Below, in pieces: positions 27,463-34,994 of a stretch of DNA of 64,000 nt (positions are counted from its first letter, which is position 1; each line of letters opens with the position of its first letter). Location: contig NZ_CP154796.1 in assembly GCF_039566955.1 (NCBI RefSeq), positions 1,364,001-1,428,000 on the forward strand, read 5' to 3'. The notes under the pieces are model-generated. The model searched no databases, was not told the DNA's origin, and saw only the letters and a list, made by a program, of their open reading frames with translations. The DNA is from Micromonospora sp. DSM 45708 (GTDB taxonomy: Bacteria; Actinomycetota; Actinomycetes; Mycobacteriales; Micromonosporaceae). A program made the position numbers and the translations under genes.

Positions 27463-27908
27463 CCACCGCCCCGGGCGCGCTGCCGGTCGGCGGTGTGGGG
27501 GAGCCGCCGCGCGACGGCACGGTGGTCACCCGGCTCGGTTCGGGCGGCCCGTGGGAGTCGGTCTACGGCTACTCCCGCGTGGTCCGGGCCGGCGCGCTGG
27601 CGATCACCGCCGGCTGCACCTCCACTGTCGACGGCGGGGTGGCGCACGTGGGGGACGCGGCGGCGCAGACCGCCCAGGCGATCCGGATCGGCCTGGACGC
27701 GCTGGCCGAGGTGGGGGCCGGGCCGGCCGACGTGGTGCGGACCCGGATGTACGTCACCGACCGGCTCTACGTCGACGAGGTGGGCCGGGCGCACAACGCG
27801 GTGTTCGGCCCGGTGCGTCCGGTGGCGACCATGGTGGTCGTGGCCGGCCTGGTCGACCCGGAGCACCTGGTCGAGGTCGAGCTGGAGGCGTGGCTCCCGC
27901 ACCCCTGA
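27459..27908 (+). CDS. RidA-family enamine/imine deaminase-like protein
   Basis: Member of the RidA/YjgF/UK114 family, which hydrolyses reactive enamine/imine intermediates from PLP enzymes. The 149 residues include [18 protein letters not shown] near 40-57, [21 protein letters not shown] near 68-88, [11 protein letters not shown] near 91-101 with the conserved Arg, and [26 protein letters not shown] at the C-terminus. GTG overlaps the priA stop, so it is the last coupled gene of this his run. A house-keeping partner for HisC-type PLP chemistry is plausible (inference). Confidence 0.88.
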   Translation: MTTAPGALPVGGVGEPPRDGTVVTRLGSGGPWESVYGYSRVVRAGALAITAGCTSTVDGGVAHVGDAAAQTAQAIRIGLDALAEVGAGPADVVRTRMYVTDRLYVDEVGRAHNAVFGPVRPVATMVVVAGLVDPEHLVEVELEAWLPHP

Positions 27909-27926
27909 CCCCAGAGGCGGTGCGCC

Positions 27927-27984
27927 CTCTTTCACGGAAAGAGTGGGTATCCGGGCCGGAATAGGCCCGCTTTCCGGGAAAGCG
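27927..27984. repeat. Paired small hairpin repeats downstream of ridA
   Basis: CTCTTTC-ACG-GAAAGAG (27927-27943) and CGCTTTCC-G-GGAAAGCG (27968-27984) are two similar hairpins, each followed by a GG(G/C)TATC(C)GG tail, and between them CGGGCC/GGCCCG (27952-27957, 27964-27969) forms a third stem. The block separates the his run from ohrR and may act as a terminator; the similarity of the two units suggests a small duplicated repeat. Confidence 0.7.
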
Positions 27985-28013
27985 CGGCTATCGGTGTGAG
28001 CGTGCGCGTACCT

Positions 28014-28055
28014 GCGCGCAATCAAGTTGTGCGCAACTTGATTGCGCGCTACAGT
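28014..28055 (+). promoter_or_regulatory. OhrR-type operator and leaderless ohrR promoter
   Basis: A palindrome from 28014 to 28049 has perfect 16-base arms (GCGCGCAATCAAGTTG and its complement) around TGCG. It covers a -35 TTGTGC (28027-28032) and abuts, 17 bases on, a -10 TACAGT (28050-28055) seven bases before the ohrR GTG. The CAAnTTG-type core resembles known OhrR boxes (family knowledge). Binding here would block the only promoter visible for ohrR-ohr. Confidence 0.82.
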
Positions 28056-28062
28056 TCGACGG

Positions 28063-28509
28063 GTGACCGATGATCTGGTGCTGCGCCGGCAGGTGTGCTT
28101 CGCGCTCTACGCGGCGTCGCGCGCCCTGACCGACGTCTACCGGCCCATCCTCGACGAGCACGGCCTGACCTACCCGCAGTACCTGGTGCTGCTGGTGCTC
28201 TGGGAGCGCGACGACGACGCCCCCACGGTCTCCGAGCTCGGCGCACGGCTCCGGCTCGACTCCGGCACGCTCTCCCCGCTGCTCAAGCGGCTGGAGGCGG
28301 CCGGCCTGGTGGTGCGTACCCGCTCGGCGGTCGATGAGCGCCGGGTCGAGGTGGGCCTCACCGGGCGAGGCCGGAGCCTGCGGGAGCGGATGGCGGACGT
28401 GCCGATGCGGGTGGCCGTGGCCACCGGCCTCACGGAGGCCGAACTGGTCAACCTCCGCGACACGCTCACCCGGGTCACCGAGACGATCCACCGACCGAAG
28501 GAGCAGTGA
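28063..28509 (+). CDS. ohrR: MarR-family organic hydroperoxide regulator OhrR
   Basis: Winged-helix MarR repressor that senses organic hydroperoxides through an N-terminal cysteine. The 148 residues contain RRQVCFALYAASRALTDVYRP near 8-28, where Cys12 sits at the conserved peroxidatic position, the recognition region TVSELGARLRLDSGTLSPLLKRLEAAGLV near 58-86 and the wing RSAVDERRVEVGLT near 90-103. The GTG at 28063 is leaderless relative to TACAGT. With ohr starting one base after its stop and a palindrome over its promoter, autoregulated control of the ohr operon is very likely. Confidence 0.93.
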   Translation: MTDDLVLRRQVCFALYAASRALTDVYRPILDEHGLTYPQYLVLLVLWERDDDAPTVSELGARLRLDSGTLSPLLKRLEAAGLVVRTRSAVDERRVEVGLTGRGRSLRERMADVPMRVAVATGLTEAELVNLRDTLTRVTETIHRPKEQ

Positions 28510-28510
28510 C

Positions 28511-28936
28511 ATGCAGGTCCTCTACACCGCGTCCGCCAAGGCCACCGGCGACGGCCGCGACGGCCACGTCCGCACCTCCGACGGCACCGTCGAGCTGGAC
28601 CTCGCGGTGCCGAAGGAGATGGGCGGCGCCGGCGGCGCGGCCAACCCCGAGCAGCTCTTCGCGGCCGGCTACGCGGCCTGCTTCCACTCCGCGCTGCGCA
28701 TCGTCGCCCGGCAGGCCAAGGCGAACGTCGCCGGCTCGGTCGTCGAGGCCGAGGTGGGCATCGGCCCGAACGGCAGCGGCGGCTACGGCCTGACCGTGAC
28801 ACTGGTGGTGGACCTGCCCGCCGTCGAGCGGTCGGCCGCCGAAAAGCTGGTCGAGGCGGCCCACCAGGTCTGCCCCTACTCGAACGCGACCCGCGGCAAC
28901 GTCGAGGTCGCGCTGACCGTCCGGGAGGCCCTGTGA
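28511..28936 (+). CDS. ohr: Organic hydroperoxide resistance protein Ohr
   Basis: Thiol peroxidase of the Ohr/OsmC family that reduces organic hydroperoxides. The 141 residues carry both catalytic cysteines: AACFHSALRIVAR with Cys58 and VCPYSNATRGNVEV with Cys120, plus the conserved N-terminal LYTASAKATGDGRDGHVRT. The length is typical for the subfamily. AAGGAGCAG precedes the ATG. The stop overlaps the GTG of the following oxidoreductase, indicating a three-gene operon. Confidence 0.96.
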   Translation: MQVLYTASAKATGDGRDGHVRTSDGTVELDLAVPKEMGGAGGAANPEQLFAAGYAACFHSALRIVARQAKANVAGSVVEAEVGIGPNGSGGYGLTVTLVVDLPAVERSAAEKLVEAAHQVCPYSNATRGNVEVALTVREAL

Positions 28937-29934
28937 GCAGCGTGAACCGGGAGATCCACCTGGCCTCCCGCCCCGAGGGCTGGCCCACCGCCGACAACTT
29001 CCGGCTGGTCACCACCGAGATGCCGGCCCCGGGTCCGGGTCAGGTCGTGGTGCGCAACCAGTTCATGTCCGTCGACCCGTACATGCGGGGGCGGATGAAC
29101 GACGTCAAGTCGTACGTGCCGCCGTTCGCGCTCGACGCCCCGCTCGACGGCGGCGCGATCGGTGAGGTGGTGGCCGGTGCGGCCGAGGGCGTCAAGCCCG
29201 GCGACGTCGTGCTGCACGGCCTGGGCTGGCGCGAGTACGCGCTGGTCGACGCCAAGGCCGTGCGCAAGGTCGACGCCGGCCTCGCGCCGGTCAGCGTCTA
29301 CCTGAGCGTGCTCGGCATGACCGGGCTGACCGCGTACGCCGGGCTGCTCGACGTGGCCGCCATGAAGCCCGGGGAGACCGTCTTCGTCTCCGGCGCGGCC
29401 GGCGCGGTGGGTTCGATGGTCGGGCAGATCGCGAAGCTGCGCGGCGCTGGCCGGGTGATCGGCAGCGCCGGCTCCCGGGCGAAGGTCGAGCGGCTCGCCG
29501 CGCTCGGCTTCGACGCCGCCTTCGACTACCACGACGGGCCGGTGTACGAGCAGCTCAAGGCCGCCGCGCCGGACGGCGTCGACGTGTACTTCGACAACGT
29601 CGGCGGGGAGCACCTGGAGGCCGCGATCGGGGCGATGAACCTGCACGGCCGGGCCGCGATCTGCGGCATGATCGCCCAGTACAACTCCGCCGAGCCGCCG
29701 GCCGCCCCGCGCAACCTGGCGCTGGTGATCGGCAAGCGGCTGACGCTGCGCGGCTTCCTCGTCGGTGACCACGGTCACCTGCGTGAGCAGTTCGTGCAGG
29801 AGGTGGCCGGCTGGCTGCGCGAGGGTCGCCTGTCGTACGACGAGACGGTGATCGACGGCATCGAGCAGGCCCCGGACGCGTTCCTCGGCCTGCTGCGCGG
29901 CGAGAACCTCGGCAAGATGCTCGTCCGCCTCTGA
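28933..29934 (+). CDS. NADP-dependent MDR-family oxidoreductase (prostaglandin reductase/CurA type)
   Basis: Zinc-free medium-chain dehydrogenase/reductase that probably reduces activated double bonds of enals or enones. The 333 residues begin [16 protein letters not shown], contain [12 protein letters not shown] near 47-58 typical of the LTB4-dehydrogenase group, [13 protein letters not shown] near 131, the nucleotide loop [20 protein letters not shown] near 151-170 and [11 protein letters not shown] near 221. It overlaps ohr by four bases. The linkage implies detoxification of lipid-peroxide breakdown products such as reactive aldehydes (inference). A GC hairpin follows the stop. Confidence 0.88.
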   Translation: MSSVNREIHLASRPEGWPTADNFRLVTTEMPAPGPGQVVVRNQFMSVDPYMRGRMNDVKSYVPPFALDAPLDGGAIGEVVAGAAEGVKPGDVVLHGLGWREYALVDAKAVRKVDAGLAPVSVYLSVLGMTGLTAYAGLLDVAAMKPGETVFVSGAAGAVGSMVGQIAKLRGAGRVIGSAGSRAKVERLAALGFDAAFDYHDGPVYEQLKAAAPDGVDVYFDNVGGEHLEAAIGAMNLHGRAAICGMIAQYNSAEPPAAPRNLALVIGKRLTLRGFLVGDHGHLREQFVQEVAGWLREGRLSYDETVIDGIEQAPDAFLGLLRGENLGKMLVRL

Positions 29935-29944
29935 CGCCCGCCAC

Positions 29945-29985
29945 GAGCGGCGGTGACCGGCCTCACCGGCCGGCCGCCGCCGCTC
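29945..29985 (+). terminator. Hairpin terminator of the ohr operon
   Basis: GAGCGGCGG (29945-29953) pairs with CCGCCGCTC (29977-29985), and the intervening CCGG-rich bases can pair further. It lies 11 bases after the oxidoreductase stop and just before the hisF promoter. Confidence 0.7.
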
Positions 29986-29995
29986 TCGCGTTGGC

Positions 29996-30001
29996 TAGGC
30001 T
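29996..30001 (+). promoter_or_regulatory. Leaderless -10 element for hisF
   Basis: TAGGCT ends seven bases before the hisF ATG, the standard spacing for leaderless actinobacterial transcripts. Together with the hairpin upstream it shows that hisF is transcribed separately from the ohr operon. Confidence 0.55.
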
Positions 30002-30008
30002 TTCCGGC

Positions 30009-30776
30009 ATGACGGTGGCGGTGCGGGTCATTCCCTGTCTGGACGTGGACGCCGGACGGGTGGTCAAGGGCGTCAACTTCGTCGACCTGCGCGATGCCGG
30101 CGACCCGGTGGAGCTGGCGGCGGCGTACGACCGGGCCGGCGCGGACGAGCTGACGTTCCTCGACGTCACCGCCTCGTCCAGCGACCGCGGCACGATGCTC
30201 GACGTGGTCCGGCGCACCGCCGAGTCGGTCTTCATCCCGCTGACCGTGGGCGGCGGCGTCCGGCAGGTCGCCGACGTCGACACGCTGCTGCGGGCCGGGG
30301 CGGACAAGGTCGGCGTGAACACCGCGGCCATCGCCCGGCCGGAGCTGATCGCCGAGATCGCCGACCGGTTCGGCCGCCAGGTGCTGGTGCTCTCGCTGGA
30401 CGTGCGGCGCGCCCCGGCCGGGGCGACGCCCAGCGGCTTCGAGGTCACCACGCACGGCGGGCGGCGCGGCACCGGCTTGGACGCGGTGGAGTGGGCCGCA
30501 CGCGCCGCCGAGCTGGGCGCGGGCGAGATCCTGCTCAACTCGATGGACGCCGACGGCACCAAGGCCGGGTTCGACCTGCCGCTGATCCAGGCGGTCCGCG
30601 ACGTGGTCGAGGTGCCGGTGATCGCCAGCGGTGGCGCGGGCGCGGTGGCGCACTTCCCGCCGGCGGTCGGCGCGGGCGCCGACGCGGTGCTCGCGGCCAG
30701 TGTCTTCCACTTCGGTGAGCTGACCGTCGGCGAGGTCAAGGATGCCCTGCGCGACGCCGGGCACCCGGTGCGCTGA
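30009..30776 (+). CDS. hisF: Imidazole glycerol phosphate synthase cyclase subunit HisF
   Basis: TIM-barrel cyclase that uses ammonia from HisH to make imidazole glycerol phosphate and AICAR. The 255 residues contain the catalytic Asp motif [19 protein letters not shown] at 5-23, [10 protein letters not shown] near 46, [16 protein letters not shown] near 79-94, DKVGVNT near 99, the second catalytic Asp in [16 protein letters not shown] near 173-188 and ASGGAG near 206. ATG at 30009 is preferred to an upstream in-frame start at 29991 because it fits TAGGCT and homologues. It stands alone, cut off from hisH and priA. Confidence 0.96.
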   Translation: MTVAVRVIPCLDVDAGRVVKGVNFVDLRDAGDPVELAAAYDRAGADELTFLDVTASSSDRGTMLDVVRRTAESVFIPLTVGGGVRQVADVDTLLRAGADKVGVNTAAIARPELIAEIADRFGRQVLVLSLDVRRAPAGATPSGFEVTTHGGRRGTGLDAVEWAARAAELGAGEILLNSMDADGTKAGFDLPLIQAVRDVVEVPVIASGGAGAVAHFPPAVGAGADAVLAASVFHFGELTVGEVKDALRDAGHPVR

Positions 30777-30809
30777 GCCGGCGGCCCGGTGTGCCGGCCC
30801 GGACGGCGC

Positions 30810-31271
30810 TCATGGCCGGCCGGAACGCCCCTCGGGGGACCGGCGGGGCATCGGGATGGACCGGACCACGTACTCCTGGACGGCGGCGGCGTGGTCGTCC
30901 TCGGCGAGCTGCCACTCGGACTCGCCCGGCGGGTGCCGGCGGGTCAGCACGCCCTGCACGGTGTCGACGGTGGTGCCCAGCCCGGCGCTGGGTCGGGTGC
31001 GCCAGAGCCGTTCACCGTCCGGGGTGACCCGGAACCACCCGTCGGAGACGCTGACCAGGCCGGCGCCGACGAGCCGCCGGACCGCCCCCTCGACCTCGTG
31101 TCGCTCGGGAATGGCCTGGTTGAGGTGGTCGGCGGTGGAGAGGACGTCGGCGAGGCGTACCCCTTCGGGGCGGCGTGTGGCGGCGGCCCGACGGTGCCGG
31201 CCGGCACCGCTCGCGATGACCAACGCCACGAAGATCCAGGCGTCGCTCCAACGCCATCCGTTGTCCCCCAT
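30810..31271 (-). CDS. Small protein with winged-helix-like region, unknown function
   Basis: The 153 residues start MGDNGWRWSDAWIFVALVIAS, a short hydrophobic segment, followed by a region at about 45-95 (LADVLSTADHLNQAIPERHEVEGAVRRLVGAGLV...SDGWFRVTPDGERLW) that reads like a winged helix-turn-helix with a typical wing VSDGWFRVTPDGE. The tail holds RHPPGESEWQLAEDDHAAAVQEYV. I know no family name. It is convergent with hisF and upstream of nothing on its own strand; the ATG was chosen by the conserved-looking MGDxGWRWSD start. Confidence 0.65.
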   Translation of the reverse strand: MGDNGWRWSDAWIFVALVIASGAGRHRRAAATRRPEGVRLADVLSTADHLNQAIPERHEVEGAVRRLVGAGLVSVSDGWFRVTPDGERLWRTRPSAGLGTTVDTVQGVLTRRHPPGESEWQLAEDDHAAAVQEYVVRSIPMPRRSPEGRSGRP

Positions 31272-31387
31272 GCACGAATGATGCCCGTCCACGACGGCGG
31301 AGAAAACACCCGGTTTTGCCGCCGCGCGTCGTCGCAGCTCAGCGCCGTCCGGGCCGGCTCGCGCGGTGGCGGTCGGCCCGGCTGTGC

Positions 31388-32020
31388 TCACGAAGCGTAG
31401 GCGCTGACCGGTCGGGCCGGGATGGCGAAGATCGGAATGAACAGCTGGGCGAGCGGCCCGATGGCGAGCGCGTAGGCCACCGTGCCGAGACCGACGGTGC
31501 CGCCGAGCAGCCAGCCGAGGGCGAGCACTGTCACCTCGATGACGGTCCGGACCAGCCGGAGCGACAGGCGCGGATGGCGGGCGACGAAGCCGGTCATCAG
31601 ACCGTCGCGCGGCCCGGGTCCGAGCCCGGCACCCAGGTAGAGGCCGGTGGCGGCGCCGTTGGCGACGATGCCGACCACCAGCAGCGCGGCGCGGACCGGC
31701 AGGCCCTCGCCCGGTGGCAGCACGGTCAGGGTGCCGTCGACGACCAGCCCGATCATCACCACGTTGCTGATCGTGCCGAGCCCGGGTCGCTGCCGCAGCG
31801 GGATCCAGAGCAGCAGCACCACGGCGCCGACGGCGATGGTGACCGTGCCGAAGGAGAGCCCGGTCTGCCGGGCCAGCCCCTGGTGGAACACGTCCCAGGG
31901 GTCCAGGCCGAGCCCGGACCGGATCATCAGCGCCATGCTGAGCCCGTAGAGGACCAGGCCGGCGTAGAGCTGGGTGGGCCGCCGCACCGGCCGGTCCCGG
32001 AGATTGCCAAGCTGTGCCAT
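31388..32020 (-). CDS. YczE/YitT-family membrane protein
   Basis: Five- to six-helix membrane protein of the YczE/YyaS/YitT family, function unknown. The 210 residues include RSGLGLDPWDVFHQGLA near 39-55 and GLGPGPRDGLMTGFVAR near 130-146, which are the paired glycine/aspartate motifs of the family. The ATG at 32020 is seven bases after a minus-strand TAGGGT (complement of 32028-32033), so it is probably leaderless. It diverges from a MocR-type regulator, an arrangement previously described for the YczR/YczE group (family knowledge), which implies direct regulation. Confidence 0.87.
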   Translation of the reverse strand: MAQLGNLRDRPVRRPTQLYAGLVLYGLSMALMIRSGLGLDPWDVFHQGLARQTGLSFGTVTIAVGAVVLLLWIPLRQRPGLGTISNVVMIGLVVDGTLTVLPPGEGLPVRAALLVVGIVANGAATGLYLGAGLGPGPRDGLMTGFVARHPRLSLRLVRTVIEVTVLALGWLLGGTVGLGTVAYALAIGPLAQLFIPIFAIPARPVSAYAS

Positions 32021-32027
32021 GCATGCC

Positions 32028-32066
32028 ACCCTAGGGTCCAATTGACGAAGCCGGAGAGGCCAATCG
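32028..32066. promoter_or_regulatory. Shared yczE/mocR control region with repeated CCAAT motifs
   Basis: GGTCCAATTG (32035-32044) and AGGCCAATCG (32057-32066) are direct repeats 22 bases apart, matching 7 of 10 positions, and the 8-mer TCCAATTG recurs at 32102 inside the mocR coding region. The first copy overlaps the probable yczE promoter (TAGGGT on the minus strand at 32028-32033). MocR-type regulators often bind direct repeats about two helical turns apart, so these are candidate operators (inference). Confidence 0.5.
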
Positions 32067-32079
32067 GGGAGGAGTGGCT

Positions 32080-33531
32080 ATGACCAGCCAGGTGCGCGGT
32101 GTCCAATTGGCGCGGCTGCTCGGCCAGTGGCACGCGCTGCCCGGCCGCCGGCGCAGCCCGGACTACGTCGCGCTCGCCGCCGCCGTGCGCGGCCTGCTCG
32201 CCGACGGCCGGCTACCCCTGGGGGTACGCCTGCCGGCCGAGCGGGAACTGGCCGAGGCGCTGCGGATCAGCCGGACCACCGTCACCGCGGCGTACCGGGA
32301 ACTGCGGGAGAGCGGCCACCTGGCGAGCCGACGCGGGGCCGGGAGCTGGACCATGCTGCCCGGCACCCACCGGGTGGCCAGCACCGGCCTCTGGACGCCG
32401 CTCGACGACCGGGACATGATCGACCTCGGGGTCGCCGCGCTCTCCGCCCCGCCGCAGCTCGTCCCCGCCGCCCGCGCGGCGGCCGAGGACCTGCCCCGCT
32501 ACCTCGGCGGCGCCGGCTACCACCCCACCGGGATCATCGAGCTGCGGGAGGCGGTGGCCCGCGGTTACACCGAGCGCGGTCTCCCCACCAGCCCCGAGCA
32601 GATCATGGTCACCAGCGGCACCCAGCACGCGCTGGACCTGGTGCTCCGGCTGGCGCTGTCACCCGGTGGCGGCGTGCTGGTGGAGTCGCCCACCTACCCC
32701 AACGCGCTCGCCGCGCTCGCCGCCCGGCGGGCCCGGATCGCCACGCACGGGCTCTCCGACGACGGCTGGGACGCCGACCTGCTGCTCGGCAGCCTCCGGC
32801 AGACCCGGCCCAAGCTGGCGTACGTGATTCCGGAGTTCCACAACCCGACCGGCCACCTGATGGCGGCCGACCTGCGCGAGCGGCTGGTCGGCGCGGCCCA
32901 CGCCTCCGGCACCGACCTGGTGGTGGACGAGTCCTTCGTCGACCTGCCGCTGGACGGCACCCCGCTGCCGCCGCCGGTGGCGGTCTTCGACAGGCACTCC
33001 CGAGTGATCAGCATCGGCGGGATGAGCAAGCCCTACTGGGGTGGGTTGCGGATCGGCTGGGTACGCGCCTCCGCGCCGCAGGTGCAGCGGCTGGCCGCGG
33101 CCCGGGTCGGCGTGGACATGGCCAGTCCGGTTCTCGACCAGCTCGTCGCGGTGCACCTGCTGGCCCAGGCGCCGGCCATCGTGGCGGCCCGCCGGGCCCA
33201 GCTCGTCGGCCAGCGGGACGCGCTGGTCGCCGCGCTCGCCGACCGGCTGCCCGACTGGCGGTTCCGGGTGCCGCGCGGGGGCGTCACGCTCTGGGCCGAG
33301 CTGGACGGCCCGGTCTCCAGCGCGTTGTCCCGGGCGGCCGAGGAGGTCGGCGTACGGCTGGCGCCCGGTCCCCGGTTCGGCCTGGACGGCACGCTGGAGC
33401 GGTTCCTCCGGCTGCCGTTCACGCTGCCCGCCGCGGAGCTGGCGGAGGCGGTCGGGCGGCTCGCCGCGGTCCGCTACGACCTGGACCGGGCCGGCCGGCC
33501 GCAGTGGCGGGAACCGAGCGTCATCGCCTGA
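32080..33531 (+). CDS. MocR-type GntR/aminotransferase regulator (YczR-like)
   Basis: PLP-binding transcription factor with an N-terminal GntR winged helix and a C-terminal fold type I aminotransferase-like domain. Residues 25-90 hold the DNA-binding region RLPAERELAEALRISRTTVTAAYRELRESGHL; the effector domain spans about 125-480 with SGTQHALDLVL, PEFHNPTGHL, DESFVDLPL and GGMSKPYWGGLRIGW, where the Lys is the PLP site. ATG at 32080, after GAGGAG, gives 483 residues; a GTG six bases earlier is possible. Divergent orientation to yczE indicates that it controls that gene. Confidence 0.9.
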   Translation: MTSQVRGVQLARLLGQWHALPGRRRSPDYVALAAAVRGLLADGRLPLGVRLPAERELAEALRISRTTVTAAYRELRESGHLASRRGAGSWTMLPGTHRVASTGLWTPLDDRDMIDLGVAALSAPPQLVPAARAAAEDLPRYLGGAGYHPTGIIELREAVARGYTERGLPTSPEQIMVTSGTQHALDLVLRLALSPGGGVLVESPTYPNALAALAARRARIATHGLSDDGWDADLLLGSLRQTRPKLAYVIPEFHNPTGHLMAADLRERLVGAAHASGTDLVVDESFVDLPLDGTPLPPPVAVFDRHSRVISIGGMSKPYWGGLRIGWVRASAPQVQRLAAARVGVDMASPVLDQLVAVHLLAQAPAIVAARRAQLVGQRDALVAALADRLPDWRFRVPRGGVTLWAELDGPVSSALSRAAEEVGVRLAPGPRFGLDGTLERFLRLPFTLPAAELAEAVGRLAAVRYDLDRAGRPQWREPSVIA

Positions 33532-33604
33532 GCGACCGTTCCCGTTCCGGTGGTTGCCGGCGGAACCGGGTCCCCGGCCGGCGGCGTGCCCGCAGACTGC
33601 CCGG

Positions 33605-34912
33605 GTGGGGAACCGGAGCGACGCCCGCTGGGCGTGGGCGCTACGCGCCGCCGCGCCCGGCTCCCGCACCACCCGGTTGGAACTCTTCTACGACCTGGTC
33701 TTCGTCTTCGCGTTCCTCAGCGTCACCACGCTGACCGCCACCGTGCTGACCCCGGTCAACCTCTACCGCTTCCTGCTGGTGCTGGCGCTGCTCTGGTGGT
33801 CGTGGACCGGCTTCGCGCGGGTGGGCAACGCCTGCCGCGCCGACCAGGGCATGCTGCCGCTGGTCGGCTTCGTGACCGTGGCCGCCACGTTCCTGCTCGT
33901 GCTCAGCGCGCCCAGCGCGTTCCGGGACAGCCCGGGCGGCCTGCCCGGCCCGCTGGTCTTCGCCGGCTGCTACGCCGCCATCCGGCTGGCCCAGCTCACC
34001 GTCTTCGCCCGGGTGGACCGGGCCGATCCGGCGCGAGGCCGGCGGTTCCTGCTGCGCGTCCTGGTGCCGGTCGTGGCCACCGTGCTGCTCGTGGTGGCCG
34101 GCACCGTCCCGGCCCGGCTGCCCGAGGGCCGGTTCGCGGTCGCGCTGCAACTGGCACTCTGGACGCTGGCGGTGCTGATCGAGTACGTGGTCGGCACCAC
34201 CGTGGCCTGGCACTGGTGGGTCGTGGTCTCGGCCGGGCACTGGGCGGAACGGCACGCGCTGATGGTGCTCGTCGCGCTCGGCGAGTCGATCATCGCGCTG
34301 GGGCTCGGCCCGAAGACCGGCCTGCCGCTGACCGGCCCGGTGGCGGTGGCCGCGCTGCTCGGCATCACGATCGTGGCGGCGCTGTGGTGGGCGTACTTCG
34401 ACACGCTGGCGTTCGCGCTGGAGCAGGCGCTGCACCACGCCCGGGACCAGGACGCCCGGCTGCGGCTGAGCCGCTCGGTCTACACGTTCCTGCACCTGCC
34501 GGTGGTCACCGGGACGATCCTCTACGCGCTCGGCCTCAAGGACCTGCTCGCCGAGGTCGCCGACCCGGCCTCCCCGTCCTGGGGGTGGCAGTTGGGGGAC
34601 TTCTGGGGCGGCGTCCTCTTCGGCGGGGTGGCCCTCTACCTGCTCAGCATCGCCGGCTGCTGGTGGCTGGCGGTGCGCGAGCTGCACCGTCCGCTGCTGG
34701 TCACGGTGGTGGCGCTGGCCGCGGTCGGCCCGTTCGCGTTCCGGATCCCGGAGGTGGCCGCGCTGGGCGTGCTGGCGGTGCTCACCGGCGCCGGCGTCAC
34801 CTGGGAGACGCGCAGCGAGAACGGCCGCCGCCGCCGGGTGCGTCAGCTCGCGCTGGAGGAGCAGGTGGCCGCCGAGGCCGAGCAGAGCCGGTGGCGTCGG
34901 GAACACCTGTGA
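33605..34912 (+). CDS. Low temperature requirement protein A (LtrA) family membrane protein
   Basis: Multi-pass membrane protein of the LtrA family, function unresolved; the name comes from a Listeria cold-growth phenotype. The 435 residues start near the signature TTRLELFYDLVFVFAF at 20-35, have about twelve helices, and include HALMVLVALGESIIALG near 218-234 and WWAYFD near 261, both typical of the family. GTG at 33605 is six bases after CAGACT (33593-33598), so it may be leaderless. The final 35 residues are charged and likely cytoplasmic. Convergent with fadD across a hairpin. Confidence 0.88.
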   Translation: MGNRSDARWAWALRAAAPGSRTTRLELFYDLVFVFAFLSVTTLTATVLTPVNLYRFLLVLALLWWSWTGFARVGNACRADQGMLPLVGFVTVAATFLLVLSAPSAFRDSPGGLPGPLVFAGCYAAIRLAQLTVFARVDRADPARGRRFLLRVLVPVVATVLLVVAGTVPARLPEGRFAVALQLALWTLAVLIEYVVGTTVAWHWWVVVSAGHWAERHALMVLVALGESIIALGLGPKTGLPLTGPVAVAALLGITIVAALWWAYFDTLAFALEQALHHARDQDARLRLSRSVYTFLHLPVVTGTILYALGLKDLLAEVADPASPSWGWQLGDFWGGVLFGGVALYLLSIAGCWWLAVRELHRPLLVTVVALAAVGPFAFRIPEVAALGVLAVLTGAGVTWETRSENGRRRRVRQLALEEQVAAEAEQSRWRREHL

Positions 34913-34944
34913 CCGGCGCGGGCCGCCGGAGCCGGTCCCGCGCG

Positions 34945-34974
34945 GGCCGTGCCCCGGGACGGTGGGGCACGGCC
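34945..34974. terminator. Bidirectional hairpin terminator between ltrA and fadD
   Basis: GGCCGTGCCCC (34945-34955) and GGGGCACGGCC (34964-34974) make a perfect 11-bp stem with an 8-base loop in the 82-base gap between two convergent genes. Confidence 0.8.
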
Positions 34975-34994
34975 GGCGCGGCGCCGGGGGCACG

